A stretch of 64,000 bases of DNA from Babylonia areolata (GCF_041734735.1 NC_134901.1:16888802-16952801); one strand, 5' to 3'; counted from the first letter of the stretch, positions 1 through 13,983 are shown. Notes: generated from the letters alone by a model not told the origin. Made by a program: numbers and translations.

Positions 1-2255
1 TATTGACCATTAATTCTTATCCTGAAAATTAGTTCACTACTGTTAGATTGTGCAATGAGTTACTCTGAATAGCATACTTGCACAATTGTTTTTGAATGTT
101 AATTATTCTTTTTTCGGCTTGAATCCATATTGCATGACTGCCATTATTGATGAATGTCTCCCAAATTGATATCAGATATATAATTTTGTTGTGAGTAGTG
201 GTAAGTGATGTCTGAATTCAACAATGGTGAGTGGGTTTAACATAGTTGTGGTTTTTGAATATTGTAGCCCTACTTTTTTTTCTTCTTTCTTTTCATGACA
301 CATGACATACCTTTCACATGCTGTATAAAGCATGCTTTCAAACTGCTGTTGTGGTGTGATATTGTTTGCTGTCTTTGTTAATACACAGGGTGAGTGGGTT
401 TTTGGGTTTTTTTGGCCCAGTGGGCAATCTGTCTACCCGAAAAGTGAGAATATCAAGGGACAGTGGTTCAAACTGCCCTCAGGCCAGATTTTTTCTCTCC
501 TCTGTCCACCACCTCTATACTGTGGCATTCTGGATGCATCAGTTGTGTTTTGCTTGAGGTGGCAGTTTGTGATGCTGAGAGCAGCATGCATATAGTATTG
601 GTAAAGGTATCCGTGGCTGCAAGACAGCCATCACTGTCAATGTTCTGTATATGTTTCCCAATTGCAAATCTGAGACTAAAACATAAACAACATAAAACAC
701 AAATCTATGCTCTGCTTCATTTCTATAAGTTTAAAAAATTGTATTCCCAAAACCTGTTTTGACTGGAAACACACATGGCGAAAAAAAAGAATGGTGAGAT
801 GGTGCTGGACTATGGCAATACCTTTTCATATGGAAAAAAATTGAATGTAAAAATAACCAAGTGCCTAATGAATACTATGTAAAAAGAATAAACTGAACTC
901 CCATGGATGATGAATACCTGCATTATATGGTCACTTTATTTACAGTGTGTTATACATTATTTTGCATTATTTGATGTTTTGCAATCTACTTTGACAATAA
1001 CAGTCGTTGTTGTTAAGACAGACATTACTTTTATGTTGGCAATTATATTCAGATCATATTCCTTCCAGTGTTATTGACCATCACTTTCTGACACTGGATT
1101 ACATTGATGTTTGCTGTTTGTCCCTGCTTTATAGATTTGTCAACGTTGCATAACTGTAGTTTGATTTTTATATTGTAATAATTCATATTGTGCCACTGAT
1201 TGTTGCTTCAAGGTATGCCATAAGTACATATATTTGCCATGTTTAAACTATGACAGTAAAATATTTTGTTACAATTAAGGTGTTTGCTATTGTGTATGTC
1301 TTGCAGTCATCTTTTGTGCTGTGACGTTGCACTTGCCACAGTATTGTCACATCACATTCCGGTAAGCCATTAAACACTGTCACTATCTTGTGTGTGCATG
1401 TATAGTTTGCTGGGTACATTTTGGTGTGTATATGTAACATTGATGCAATGTGTTTTGTGTAATATGTGTTTTGTAAAGCACCTATAGTTTTCTGGATAGA
1501 GCGCTATTTATGTATCCATTATCAATAGTATCATTACTGTCTTTGGGATGTACCTTATCATCAGCTATTTGCTGTCTTTGTAAACAGAGGTTTGCCATGT
1601 TTGCAACATTCTGCAATGCATTTGTGATGACTGCTATTTGCCATCGTTGTTAGATTTTTTTCTATTTTGGGTTACCTTGTAGACAACACATAGTCAGCCA
1701 TACTGGTTGTGAAGCATTAATGCTAAGGACATGACATATGTTCCTCACACTTTGATCATCAGCAATTAAAACTCACAGTTGAACTGCATCTTCATGATAT
1801 GTCTTGGTGATCGGAATGTTTACTGAATGACAATAGAAACATAAAAAGAAAAAGAAAAAGAAAAGAAAAAAATAAGAAAAAAGAAAAGAAAAAACAAAAC
1901 AAAAACAAACTGAATAAGTTGAGAGTTGAACAGTAGGTACAAAGCTGGAAAAGCAAGTGACATTTTTGTGTTCAGCCAGAAATGCAGCCAGTTTTCTGAA
2001 ATACTTGGATTCAAGTTTGATGTTAACCAGACTGAAACACTTTCAAACAAACATGCATGAAATTGCTGTCATTAAGGCAGCCACAAGTTTTGTTGTGACG
2101 TTTTCTCTGTGGCAATGGGTCTCCGCTGAAAGCATGATAATTCATTTCCATGAACACAAGATTTGTCATGCATAGTAAAGCCTTGCCCAGTCAACACCTT
2201 TTGCAAACAGAAATTCATCACATCACTCTTTCTGTCTTTGTACCTTTAGTCCCTA
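1..2255. other. stretch without recognised gene, T-rich on + strand
   Basis: No open frame here resembles a protein family I know; the longest frames are under 100 codons and have no splice context. The + strand is visibly T-rich, like the AMFR sense strand further on. An AATAAA hexamer at 887-892 could be the polyadenylation signal of a + strand gene lying left of the window. A LINE-type 3' tail is listed separately at 1471-1535. Confidence 0.4.
1471..1535 (+). repeat. LINE (L2/CR1-type) 3' tail fragment
   Basis: The sequence GTAAAGCACC, then a short spacer, then AGAGCGCTATTTATGTA and an AT-rich end matches the form of L2/CR1-like LINE 3' ends (GCGCTATATAAAT followed by ATT repeats). A similar tail ends the L2 remnant at 59125-59970 on the other strand and another lies at 60545-60612. 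No coding part is visible just upstream, so this is a short tail-only piece. Confidence 0.4.
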
Positions 2256-2305
2256 TCACACACACATACACGCACACGCACACACACACACACACGCACG
2301 CACGC

Positions 2306-2346
<41 letters not shown>
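2256..2346. repeat. compound (CA)n / (TA)n microsatellite
   Basis: CA dinucleotides with some CG interruptions run directly into a pure TA tract. The same CA-to-TA order recurs at 22034-22098 and, in the order TA-to-CA, at 13922-13972. Confidence 0.95.
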
Positions 2347-2348
<2 letters not shown>

Positions 2349-3755
2349 GATCCAAATAAGGTATGATACCAATCAAAGTTGCCCTTTAATAGACCACAAG
2401 AAGCAATGCTTAAAATAATGCACCCCATGGTTTCATACGACACAAGCAATGATTATAAGACAGGATTCAAAGACTGACAACATGCAGAAAACAGGGCTAA
2501 TGAAGCCAACAAATGAAACGACATGCCAGCTCCCTTTGATTCAAACAGCACAGAAATCAATGAAATGTATCAATGAAATAGACCAGTGGTGAAAGTAATA
2601 CCTATTCACTCAAACACTACATGTTTGCCAAACATTATTTCTTCAGTCAGGTTAAAAAACAAAAACAAAAACAAAACAACAACTAATCCTAACATTTTCA
2701 TGTATCAATAAGGCAAAAAATAGATATGCTGACAAAAAGTACATTGACAACAACAAAAAGGAAGACATTTGCACAAAAACATACACACATACGCATGTAT
2801 ATGAACATACATACAAATTTAATCACTACAAAAAGAAAAGTTTACATCCCATTGTTCTCTTTATTTCATGTTTCAACAAGCCTTCATCTCACACTTTAAC
2901 CACGTTTTTTCTGTGTAAATATTTATTGCTGACGAACAGTGATTTACAGTTCCCTGAATCTATCATGACAATTTGCACTAAAATAATCTATGTGCCACAG
3001 TTGGGAAGAATGTATCATTACCAGAACTTACTGAAGACACGTCTCTTTCTCAAACAGGTCTCCATTAGTGATATTCTGCCAAACCCCTAACCCCCTTCCC
3101 CTCAATTTCCCATGATTTTATATATTATGGCAACAAACATAATTTCTATTTGAAAAATCAATAACAGAAGTAATCCCTCCTATAAGGAAATAACTTCAGT
3201 TGCAGAAATTATTCTCTTCCATTCATCGTTGCTACTAAAAATCTGTTTCAAAAATGATTTTGATTTTGTTTCTGAGAAAGTGTACACAGTATACCCAATG
3301 TACCTGAGGTCACACACACACACGCACACACAATGCAAGTGTATGTATCTATTCACAAAACATGTTTGGTAGACCAGTTCTAAGCTTAAGGAGCTCTGAG
3401 ACATCCAGTCACTTGTAACAAAAACATAGGACCTGTGCAGAGAAAAGAGACACTGACCTTAATAGTTTAAAAAAAAAGAAAAGAAAGAGTTCTTAAGTGT
3501 TTTTGTTTGGGTATATTCTGAATTCAGAAACTCATAAATTTTTCATTTCCTGAACTTCAGTCTGCCAGAACTAAACACAAAAGACTGGTTCAGTTATATA
3601 AAAAATATAAAATTATTTGTGCCATACCATTCATACCCCCTAATGAAATATCTTCAGTCAGATGAAGGCCCAAAATCATGAAATCAAATAGATTATGAAA
3701 AAAATAAATACATATTTTGACAGCCATAAAAAAACACATAAAAAACCCCAACAGC

Positions 3756-4206
3756 GTGGATGTAATAGCTAAATGGTTAAAGTGATGGACTTCTAGTCTG
3801 AGGGTCTTGGGTTCAATCCTGATATCAGTGCTTGGTGGATTAAAGGTGGAGATCTTTTTTCAACCTCCCAGGTCAACAGATGCAGTAATGTACAGACCTG
3901 CTGGTTCCTTAATCTACTTCGTGTGTTAACTCATGAAAATGATGAAATGTGCATATTAAAGATCTGGTAATCCATGTCAGTGTTTGTTATGCTATGAAAA
4001 CATGAATATACCATGAAATGTGCATGTTAAAGATCTGGTAATCTGTGTCAGTGTTTGTTATGCTATGAAAACATGAATATACCCAGAATACACACAACCC
4101 GAAAATGAAGGATGGTTGGTTATATGGCAGGGTAAAATATGTAAAAGCCCATTCGAAGATGTGAGTAAAGATGGGACTTGCAGCACATGAATGCCAAAAG
4201 AAAGAA
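3756..4206 (+). repeat. tRNA-derived SINE, family 1, copy 1
   Basis: The head contains a tRNA-like A box region (AGCTAAATGGTTAAAG) and a B box (GGGTTCAATCC). The body, with GGTGGAGATC, CCTCCCAGGTCAACA and GTGCAGACCTGCT-like blocks, matches the copy at 11376-11800 in the same order. This copy contains a 71-bp tandem duplication (3942-4012 and 4013-4083). The ends are approximate. It would be non-autonomous and need LINE enzymes to move. Confidence 0.85.
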
Positions 4207-5887
4207 AAAAGAAAACCTGTCAGTATTGTAAGAAAACAATATCTGGCACAATTGAAAAACAGCAGAGAAGAGGGCAGGAGGTACAAAGTACCAAATTACA
4301 TCCCGAATTCTTCATTCAGAAAAAAAACACTGAAAAATGTATGGGGAAACAACACCAAAAACAAAAACAGTTAAAATACGTCAAGGGACACCACTATGCA
4401 TGTTTACAGACAAAAGCAGTGCCAGAAGACATCTGGATTGACATCTAAATATACACTGACAAAAAAAACATGCCTGTAGTAATCATATGGAAACAGCAGG
4501 AATACTGTTTTATATAAATACTTTCACACAAACCTGTCACAGATTCACACAACTGTTTTCGGAGAGGGGGATATTGGGGGTAGGGGGTTCAGGATATGGC
4601 TTGCAACTACTTTATAGATTTGCTGTTGATTGTCAAACTGAACACTCATGTTTTAAGTACGTATAATTTCTGAGACAATGTTTCTTGGTGTAAAGGTATG
4701 AAATGTACAGATTAGCAAGAAAAGATTCACAACCAAAAGATCCAAGGAAGAAAGCATGTGTACTTCTTGTTGATGGTTTTACCTGTCACTCAGATGTTGA
4801 ATACATTTTTCTTTCATAATGTATTGATTTACATATTTATACCAAATAAGCTTAAAAATGTAAATGATGTTATTGGAAAATTGTTCTAAGCCTTTTCCTT
4901 TCAGTAACAGCTTTCTTAAATGTTCTAGATTGTGGTGTGATTCTTGGAATACCATGTCACTTCTGTTGGTATTCCCTCTTTTTACATCAGCTTTTCTAAT
5001 GCTATTGACCCAAAGATTTATTTTGAAATTTGTGAATCTGTCATTCTAATCATGTGGCAAATTATATATATATATATATAATATATATATAAAGTGTTGG
5101 TGCCTGGATTGGACAATCTTTGCTGTGTTGTAGTGTGAGAGAACTGGACATGAGTTACTCCCCTTGTGTTGCAAAGTTGACAAAGAATTGCATCTTGGCA
5201 GAATTACGATAAGATTAGAGTGATGACTTTGAATAGTAATTATCAGCTTGCAATATGATTCACATTGAGGCCTGAGAGCAGTTTGGGATTCCAACAAGAC
5301 TTTTAAGTTCTTGCTGATCATCACTGCGTTGGGTTTGGGGCTCCATGTCCAGTTAAAGTTTTAGATAAGCGTTATCTGTTTTTTTAGTTTTCCACACTGA
5401 AACAAACAGAGCCAACAAACAGAGCCAACTGCTACATTCAGCAAGCTTCACCGTCCTGTAACAAAAAAAGGTAACATTTTTTGTGATGTATCTGGCCATT
5501 TATCTGAAATTTTGCACTGTCAACCTCTGCTTGGCAATGTTACTTTGTTCGGGTTTTGCTGGCAATAGACAGGCACACCACATCGACAAACTGTTTTTCA
5601 CACCTTTATTCTGGCATTGATGCAACAGCGTTCAAAATAAAACAATACAAACCGCAAACTCTGTCCGCATGCCTGACAGGACTCATCCACTTGAACAACG
5701 AAACCTTCACCAAACCAAGACCCCAGCAACTTGACCTTAAAGGGCGCTAGCCAATAGGTCGCTAAACTAAACCATACAGCTGCATGTTCATAAACAACAC
5801 ATAATATCTACTCTTGCATCTGTATTTACCAGTACTTTCATCATTTTTCAGAAGTTCAGCTATGTCATCAAAACAGTCTTCCATGCT

Positions 5888-5947
5888 GACAAAAAACAAC
5901 AACAACAACAACAAAAAACCAACAACAACAACAAAAAACAACAACAT
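5888..5947. repeat. (CAA)n microsatellite
   Basis: Three runs of CAA triplets are separated by short A tracts. Confidence 0.9.
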
Positions 5948-7231
5948 GCACACACTCACAAACCAGAACATCATAAAACCATGGCAATGAAATACCTACA
6001 AGGAAATATCATTGTGCAACAAACAGCAGGGTGGTTGGAATAGAGGCAGGGAGGGAGGGAGAGATACCAGCATATCCACATACAACCTCTGAGAAAGAGG
6101 AGGTGGGGTGTGGTAGTTGGAACAAGAGAAATCATAGATGTTTCCATTGACAACTTTTGTGAATCAAAACACACACACACACTTGCACAAGTACCACTCA
6201 CACACACACAATCTTACGACAAACATTTATCTAAAGACTGCAAAGGTTACATGGTTCAAAGAACCACAAGACATAGGAAGGAGGAAAAAAACAAAGGGAA
6301 AGTCAGTTTTCATTAGACTACATGACGTAAATTCTCATCAGGTGCCACACAAATTTGTTCTCATTCAGGATCATTTTACTCGACTCCAAGCAGAACTCAG
6401 TATTGAAGAAGAAGAAAATTGAGCAAGGACAATGGGGAATAAAAACACAATGTACAGCTGAGGATGCTGGTGGTCCCAACAAAGAGAATGCATACAGATT
6501 TTCACACATGGAAAGTTGACTTGGCAAATCAGTTTCGAAAAACAAAACAAAAAACAACCCAGCTTGAGGGAATAAGCAGTCCTCTCCCTTTACCAATCTT
6601 TCCAAGGTGGAAACATTTCTGAACATGAATCTAAATGTTTGGTTTCATTTCGGGGTGGCAGCTGCCCAGGTAATGCTGAATTCAGTAGTGTGGGTATCAC
6701 TGGGGAGAACACACAACAAGACTGCACACCTGTGCTGGCAGCATTTAAATACTGGTCAAATCAAATGGCTGACAAGGTTTATCAGGACTAGCAATTTAGC
6801 AGCTTTTGAAAATGGGAGGAATTTTCCTCTAATGATGAACACATTTAAAAACTATGCGTGCTGTTAACATTTCACTGGTTAAAACAAAATAGTTTGCAGT
6901 GTCAGTAAGATAGAACTATGTAACAGCTTTATCATAGATGAGGATTTTCTTCTAAATAATGAACAGTTTCACCCTTTGTTAATAAAGCCTTCTTCAGACA
7001 GTACCTGTTTCTTTTCCATCCATTATTTCTAGGTCCCCTCCCCCCCATCCCCCCCAACTGGTTCGAGTACTTGTTGAAATACCCACACATACCTGGTATC
7101 ATTTTCCCCCTAATTGTATGTACCAGTGAAGACTGCAAAAAAAATCAAGTCATACGGAAACTGCTGAGAGAAAGATATCAAAAGATGACCTAATCAAGAA
7201 AATAACATATTCAAGTGATAATGCATATAAA

Positions 7232-7239
7232 TATTATAT

Positions 7240-7306
<67 letters not shown>

Positions 7307-7318
7307 TATATATATATA
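7232..7318. repeat. (TA)n microsatellite
   Basis: A nearly pure TA tract of about 80 bases with a short CACACA interruption. Confidence 0.95.
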
Positions 7319-9621
7319 AACCAAGAATTAACTGTAACCATACTTTATTAACAAACAGACACACACACACACAAAAAGTTATCAGCAACAATTTGGAAAA
7401 AATCTTATTTCATAAACAAAAACACATCAGCAATAGTTAATTCAAACAGTATTTTATTTTTTTTAAATCAGGTCAGCGACAATGAATTGAAAAACATGAA
7501 AAAACAAAAAACAAAACAAAGATACAAAAACAGAAAACAACTAATTAAAATTTTATTCTATGGTTAAAAAAAAAAAAAAGACAAAAAATGCTTAATGCAG
7601 AGGTTTATATAAAATCCCACCACCAATTGCTAGCTCAAATCATATTCAAATCTTAACAAAAGATACTCAAAAAGGATGGAAAATCAAAGACACACAAGTA
7701 AAAAGCTGAAAAAATACATAACCACCGATAAATAAAAACCATAAGCTATATATAACTTGAAAAAAAAGAAAGAAAAGATACTTAGTAAAACACCACAAGG
7801 ATGACAGATAACACAATGTGGTTCAAAACTGATGGCAGAAAAAAAAAGAAAAAAACTTCCCAATAACAGGAATGATGTTCACAATACATTGTATCACTTC
7901 AATCAATTTCTTAAACAAACTAAGGGAAAAATTTGGCAGAAGAGTCTCATACAAATCAATGCTTATATCCAACGTAACACATATACATCAGGAACGAACT
8001 CATGCATACAAATGGCACGCTCCTGCTTAACATCAATTTTCTTGCTCGACAATGCACATACTTCTCAAACTAAAACAATGAGACAGAAAATCAACAAATG
8101 CAGTGTTTAGAGAATGCATGGTTGTGATAAGTTCAGAGAGGAATGAACGCCAATAAGCCGAGAGAGAGTCAATGCAATTATTGTCATTCTGTTTCTAATT
8201 TCAGACTTTGTGAAATCCCCCGAAAAAAAAAAAATGTGAAATTTGCATGCAAAGAATAGGTTTGAAATTTGCATGTTAAGAAAAAAGAGCAGTCCATCCA
8301 TAGACACGAAATGTATCCACCAGTGTTGATTGAAACCATGGAACCATTACAATCTAAGCAAACACTCTGTGTAAGAAATTGAAAAAAAAATTTGAATGTA
8401 TGCTTGTTGTCATGGAAGAAAGAAAAAAAAAAGCAAAGCCAAAGAAGAAGCATCCGTTTTGGGTGAAAAACATTTTGGAGCCCAGGCAGCAAGCACAGGG
8501 GAGCTTGCAACAACCTGATCCAGGAGCTTGGTTTTGATGGAAATCTCTTCAAGAGAGATACATGTGGTGACAAGGGAGTCATTTGCTCCAGTAATGGGCC
8601 TGGCAGAGGGGAATCTCATTGAATACTGCTTCAGCTGAGGAGGTGTCTGCCCCAAGGTTAGTAAAATTTGCATGTGAAAGTTGAAAAGTTTTGCTCCCTT
8701 GTGTGAATGAAAAGGTTTCTGGTGACGTTTGTGCAAAGTTCGGGTCAACACAATGATAAAATGGTTGATGATTTATTTTTTTCTTCAAGCAGTTCACATA
8801 TGAATTTAACATCTTGTGTTTTTTTTGTGTGTGTGTGTGTCAGTAGACTTTCACCCTTCAACACCCTGTGGACAAAAGATATGTCTACCCTGTGTGGTCC
8901 ATCTGGCAAAAGAAGAAGAAAAAAAAAGGATAAATTAAGGGAAAAATCAGGCAGAATGATGAGTGTGTCTCAATCTATATCTGATGATTTACACAGGCAT
9001 TTATATAAATAACTTTTTTTGGCTATTTATTGAAGTGTCATTTTCTCTTCATTTATCGCTTGTCATTTCATCTTTGCCAAAACTTGAGAATATCCAAAGT
9101 GTATGATATGAAATGCTAACAAAACAAAAACAAAAAAAGAAAAAAAAGAAGGGCATTAGTTAAACCCATTTCCTACAAGATTCCCAGTTTCAGCACGGCT
9201 GCATTAAATTCCTTATAGGTCAAAGGTCCTCTCAAAAATCAAAAGACCAGAATGACAACATGGACACATGATAATACTTTTCCATGCTCTAGAACATGCT
9301 CTGGTCTTGATCTCATCAAGGTTGTAAACGAGGCCTATAAGAGAACTGGGAAAGATGTTCTTACCCTGTTCAATTCGTTTATTTGTATTGTTACATTTTC
9401 CAATCAAATACTGCTCAAACCAAGATGGAAACACCTTCTGGTTTAGACAGTATTTAATTTGGAACAAGTCATGATATAACACACCTTTTCTGTCTGAATG
9501 ATGAAATGCAGCCAACAGCTCCAAATTTTCACATTCATTTTTTGCTGCCATCCTGGATTCTTTCTGTTAATCTCTTGTGTGATTCTGGCTTGTGGTGCCA
9601 CCCAGGAATTAACGGATACAT

Positions 9622-9970
9622 TGTAAACAAGAGGCAAAGCCTTCAAGACTTGCTTGTGCTTCGTGCTTTATCCAGTCAATGAATCATAAGGAGGAAAAAA
9701 AAAGAGATTTAATAAATCATTGAAAAGTGCTCTGTATTAAATATATTAAAAATAAGTTTGGGAGAAAAAAAAAGAAAAAAAAAGGGTATGCGAGTGGGAT
9801 AGAACCATGCATGTTTAGTTCCAAAGCAAGCAGACTAATCCCCAAGGCTGCAGCACATCTGACATCATTTGACTAAATTTAATACTTAAGCAGTGTTGAT
9901 GTTTTCTCTCTCCTTTTGGAGGATCCATCATTGCCACACCACTTCAGACCAATTGCAGCCATGGTCATTT
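9622..9970 (-). repeat. GACTCACTTGTG-element, copy 3 (3' part)
   Basis: Read on the minus strand, this stretch matches the 3' halves of the elements at 48843-50000 and 57223-58062. It shares the AAATGATGTCAGATGTG block, the tRNA-like part ending in TGGTTC-ATCC, the GAGCACTTTT block, the ACTGGATAAAGC block and the terminal CACAAG...CTTGCCTCTTG-like sequence. The 5' half is missing or too diverged to follow by eye. Confidence 0.7.
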
Positions 9971-10808
9971 AATGTCAAATGCAAAGGAAAATCTTCATCA
10001 TGGACTCAATCAAATAATTAATCTAAAAATGAAACTTTCCAAAGCTGGATAGCAGTCTATCAGCAAACCTAAACAGAAAGAGACAGACAATAGAGTTCCA
10101 AGATAGGTCAGAGACTGTTAAGAAAATGTGCAGGAAACTTAGTTTGTTTTTTCTTCTCTTTTGTTATTACAAGTTCAAACTGATGGTATATCAGTTGTGA
10201 TCCTATTAGATAAATTAATTTCTATTAGATAAATTAATTTATCTTCATAATGCACAAGCTTTTGCACAGACTCATAGCCTATGTTCTATTTCGAACATAC
10301 GAAATGTTATATATACATACCAATATTTGGTACAGCTTTATTTTTTCTTCTTCTTCATATTGTACATATTCTCGTGGTTTTATATATCTGGTGCACAGCC
10401 CAAGGAACCTTTCACATGTACTTTCTCGAAAGAAAGCTGAAAGTTAAAATAATAATTTGGCGCTAGAATAGGACCGATAGGGTTGATAAAACTCCACATG
10501 AAATATTTCTTCTGCTTGTTCTTGCAAGTTTCATGCCATGAAAAGGGCAGGGTTATTTTTTCTTTAATGGGCTGATGATTATGCTTGACACAGAGAACAG
10601 GATGGTGAGAAAAGTAACTGACCTCAGAACAGCATTGTAAAATGATGACGTGGGTGATGCTATGTCCTGGGTAGTGTTCACCACTCTAAACAGAACTAGA
10701 AAAGAGATAGGAGGAAAAAGAAATGACATGTGCATGCGCTGACATGTCAACATGTTCCCTCTTTTTTTTCTTTTCTTTTTTAACAGGTAAACTGTATTCG
10801 TTATTTAA

Positions 10809-11023
10809 CCCCCTGACTGCTGCTGACAAGTATTACTGTCAGTGAAGTGCTGTCACCTCACCTCACTGAGACTGAATTTCCAGGCTAGAATGTCGGTCAT
10901 CATCCTTTATCTAGGCTTGTTGCCTTTTGGAATTGCTTTACATTTGTTCAACAAAACCAACGACACCATTCAAAGCACATCTGATTCATGCCACAATGAT
11001 CACAAAGCTCGGCAGTCAAGGGG
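10809..11023. mobile_element. short TTAA element (piggyBac-like MITE)
   Basis: Left end TTAA then CCCCCTGACTGCTG; right end CGGCAGTCAAGGGG then TTCA, one base from TTAA. The ends form an imperfect terminal inverted repeat. A subterminal palindrome CTGACA...TGTCAG lies just inside the left end. At 215 bp it has no transposase gene and would depend on another element. The TTAA target and the CCC start are typical of the piggyBac superfamily. Confidence 0.7.
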
Positions 11024-11375
11024 TTCATCCATTGTTCAGCCCTGCACCCGAGCACTCCTCTTGTGTCAAAATTTGTCTCATCAAAATGGTTTTCATGTTC
11101 CTACATGTATACGCATACAACATGAAGGAAGGGAAGTAACTTCTACAATATTTCTAGCTATGTCAAAACGTAATTTGGAGGAAAATCAGTATATTTTCTG
11201 CATTTTTTGGGGGTGGGGGGTATCAATATGTCATGGAAACCTACTGAGGCTGTAAACTTCCCATGGTTGAATGGATCAACAGACAATATCTAAGTTACAC
11301 TTTTTCACTGAAATATCAAATTACCAAAACATTCATGTAAAACAAATATGTGGCAAGAATTAAAAGGGAATGACG

Positions 11376-11800
11376 ACGGACGCAATAGCTGAATGGTTAA
11401 AGCATTGGACTTTCAATCTCAGGGTCCTGGGTTCAAATCACGGTGACGGCGCCTGGTGGGTAAAGGGTGGAGATTTTTCTGATCTCCCAGGTCAACATAT
11501 GTGCAGACCTGCTAGTGCCTGAACCCCTTTCGTGTATACGCAAGCATTTGATCAAATACGCACGTTTAAGATCCTGTAATCTGTGTCAGCGTTTGGTGGG
11601 TTATGGAAACAAGAACATACCCAGCATACACACCCTGAAAGCAGAGTATGGCTGCCTACATGGTGGGTTAAAAACGGTCATACTCGTAAAAGCCCACTCG
11701 CGTATATACGAGTGAACGTGGGAGTTGCACACACTACAGTATATGACACCAAAAGAAATATTACACAAGCATTGATAATAATACCTCATTCCAACTAACT
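11376..11800 (+). repeat. tRNA-derived SINE, family 1, copy 2
   Basis: This copy is closer to what looks like the family consensus. It has the head GGACGCAATAGCTGAATGG, the B box GGGTTCAAATC, then GGCGCCTGGTGGGTAAAGG, CTCCCAGGTCAACATATG, ACCTGCTAGTGCCTGAACC and TGTGTCAGCGTTTGGTGGG. It ends near an AACTGAAACTGAAA tail. It lacks the internal 71-bp duplication of the copy at 3756-4206. Confidence 0.9.
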
Positions 11801-12943
11801 GAAACTGAAAGGGATTTCAACACCATCAGATGATTTATTACATCAAAATACTGAAAAAGATATGGAGAGTTTTTACTGGAAGAGTGTTGGGTGAGAAGGT
11901 CTGGCAACAGATCTTTAAATGAAACAAACTCAACTATTTGGTCATTAGATACTTATATCTTCAAGTGGATAATTTGGCCATATCTTAAAGTACATGCACA
12001 TTAGATTGGCCTGAACTAAAGTTCTTTTGTATTACATGATTTCAAAATGATGTTTCAAAGAAGTACTGTTGAATTCCAAGTTTTAGAAACATCCCTTACT
12101 AACTGAAACAGGACAAGATGGATGCTGACAAGCAAGACAGTGACAGATTCGAGTTACATTTTTCTGAAAATTCTGATAATCTTTCTCTCTCTCTCTCTCT
12201 TTTTTTTTAATTTTTTTTTTTAGGAAATACTTCATTGGGAATATCTCATAGCAAATTTAACTTCTCTGGGAATACACTACTGAGCACAATTTTAAACATA
12301 TTTAACACACACACACACACACATAATCTTATACTCACAATCTTGCATGCACTATGCACACAGACAAACACTTGTTAAGTTCTTTTTAGACATCATTTTC
12401 ATCTGATAATATATCAATATACCAGACAATATTCATTTTCATTAACAGTATTTGAATACTGTTAATAAAAAACAAACAAAAAAACCCATTATTAACTGAT
12501 TAACAGTATGTCCGTTATCACAGAATATTCACAGTAATTTGACTATTTCTTTTAAGCCTTGAACAGAAAAAAACTCCCTCCAAAACACACATCATATGAA
12601 AGATTATCTAAATCTATCTGTGAGTAGCAAAATCCTTAAAGGTACAATTGTTTTCCTTTAAATCTGAATCAAAATAGACACAGTGTGTTCCCAACCCACT
12701 AACATAATGTTGAAAACAACAAATAATAGCTAGTGAATGAATAAAACTGATTCACAACATTCCTGAAAAAGTTGCTTGTTGTTTGGATGTAATATGATCA
12801 TGGAGTTTTGAAATATCACAAATCCAGCTTAAATTATTACAAACTGGTTTCCAAACAATGCATTTGTTTTCAGATGTACCAGTATTTGTTTCCCAAAATA
12901 AGTAATAAGCTTGTTTTAAAAGAACATCACCATGTCAGAAGCG

Positions 12944-12944
<1 letters not shown>

Positions 12945-12978
<34 letters not shown>
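12945..12978. repeat. poly-A tract
   Basis: A run of more than 30 A residues. No SINE or LINE body is evident immediately upstream, so its origin is unclear. Confidence 0.9.
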
Positions 12979-12980
<2 letters not shown>

Positions 12981-13120
12981 GACAGGACTGGATTTCAGCT
13001 ACTCTTGAATCTCTTCCTTTATTTTTTTTACTGATTGCTCTGTTCCTGAAATGGATTCATCAGTTCTGCCAGCAATCATTAATGTAATTCTATTTTCAAA
13101 AAGGAAATTCTTCCTCCGGC

Positions 13121-13190
13121 AGGGAATCACACCCCTGCCAGAGTCTGCACCAGTGGGTCACAGAATAGTATGTGTGATTAAACAGGTTTA
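13121..13190 (+). repeat. short dispersed repeat (GTGGGTCAC motif), copy 1
   Basis: Contains CCCCTGCCAGAGTCTGCAC then AGTGGGTCAC and AGTATGTGTGATTAAA. The same string order occurs at 16617-16730 and, inverted, at 25246-25320. Confidence 0.7.
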
Positions 13191-13919
13191 GCTATTCCAC
13201 AAATGTCCTCTAAGAACAGACCTTTTTTTTAACTGTTGAAAAAATCCTGTTGTAAGAAATCAGATTTGACTTCACTCAGACTTTCCATCAGTTCAAACCC
13301 GAAGGCCTCGCCCATTGAAATCTATGTACTACAACCAGACTGCTGGAAGTAACTAACAAACACATAAATTTCCTCTTCTTGAATCCCTAAATCACTAACA
13401 CCCTACTCAAAGAAGATATATATGAATCTGCTAGAATGAATGGAACACAGAAAACGTCTGTTCTAAAATCAAACTGGCATATCTGCAGAAACCGAGTCCT
13501 TGCCTGACTGATATCCATCAAATTAGCAATCTCACTAAAATGCCTATAAAAAAAAAGAAAAAAAAGAAAAAGAAAAAAAAAGATGGAAGGTGGGAAGAGG
13601 AAAGATGTACTGGGTAAGTGTACATTGGAAGATGGTGTACAGGGGGAAGGGAACAATGAAATAAAATACCCTCATCACCTGGGATTCCCTGAAACCAGTG
13701 CACATGGTCCCTAGTACATGATTTTATACAACAGTTGACATCTCAAATTCATCTTGACATAGTATACATATATATATATTTATCTGGATACAATCAGGAA
13801 CTTCACCACCATTATGAAAGTCTCTCCCAGGTGACTCTATTCTTTATATTTTCCATTTCTGTGTACACTTTCTTGAACATTCAAGCTTGCATTGTCCGTC
13901 TGTTTCACACATATAATGA

Positions 13920-13921
<2 letters not shown>

Positions 13922-13972
<51 letters not shown>
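13922..13972. repeat. (TA)n(CA)n microsatellite
   Basis: About 38 bases of TA followed by CACACA. Confidence 0.95.
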
Positions 13973-13977
13973 AAATT

Positions 13978-13983
13978 TTTATT
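13978..13983 (-). terminator. candidate polyadenylation signal of GABARAPL2
   Basis: TTTATT on the + strand reads AATAAA on the minus strand, about 565 nt downstream of the GABARAPL2 stop codon. It is only a candidate, because this region has many T-rich stretches and other AATAAA hexamers. Confidence 0.3.

Noticed and set aside
3756-3840. Possible true tRNA gene
   Set aside because: A and B boxes are present, but the cloverleaf does not close by eye and a SINE body follows; the same structure recurs at 11376.
8184-8751. Overlapping minus-strand frames of 113 and 132 codons
   Set aside because: No splice-site pattern, no motif, and rich in Phe/Ser from T-rich DNA.
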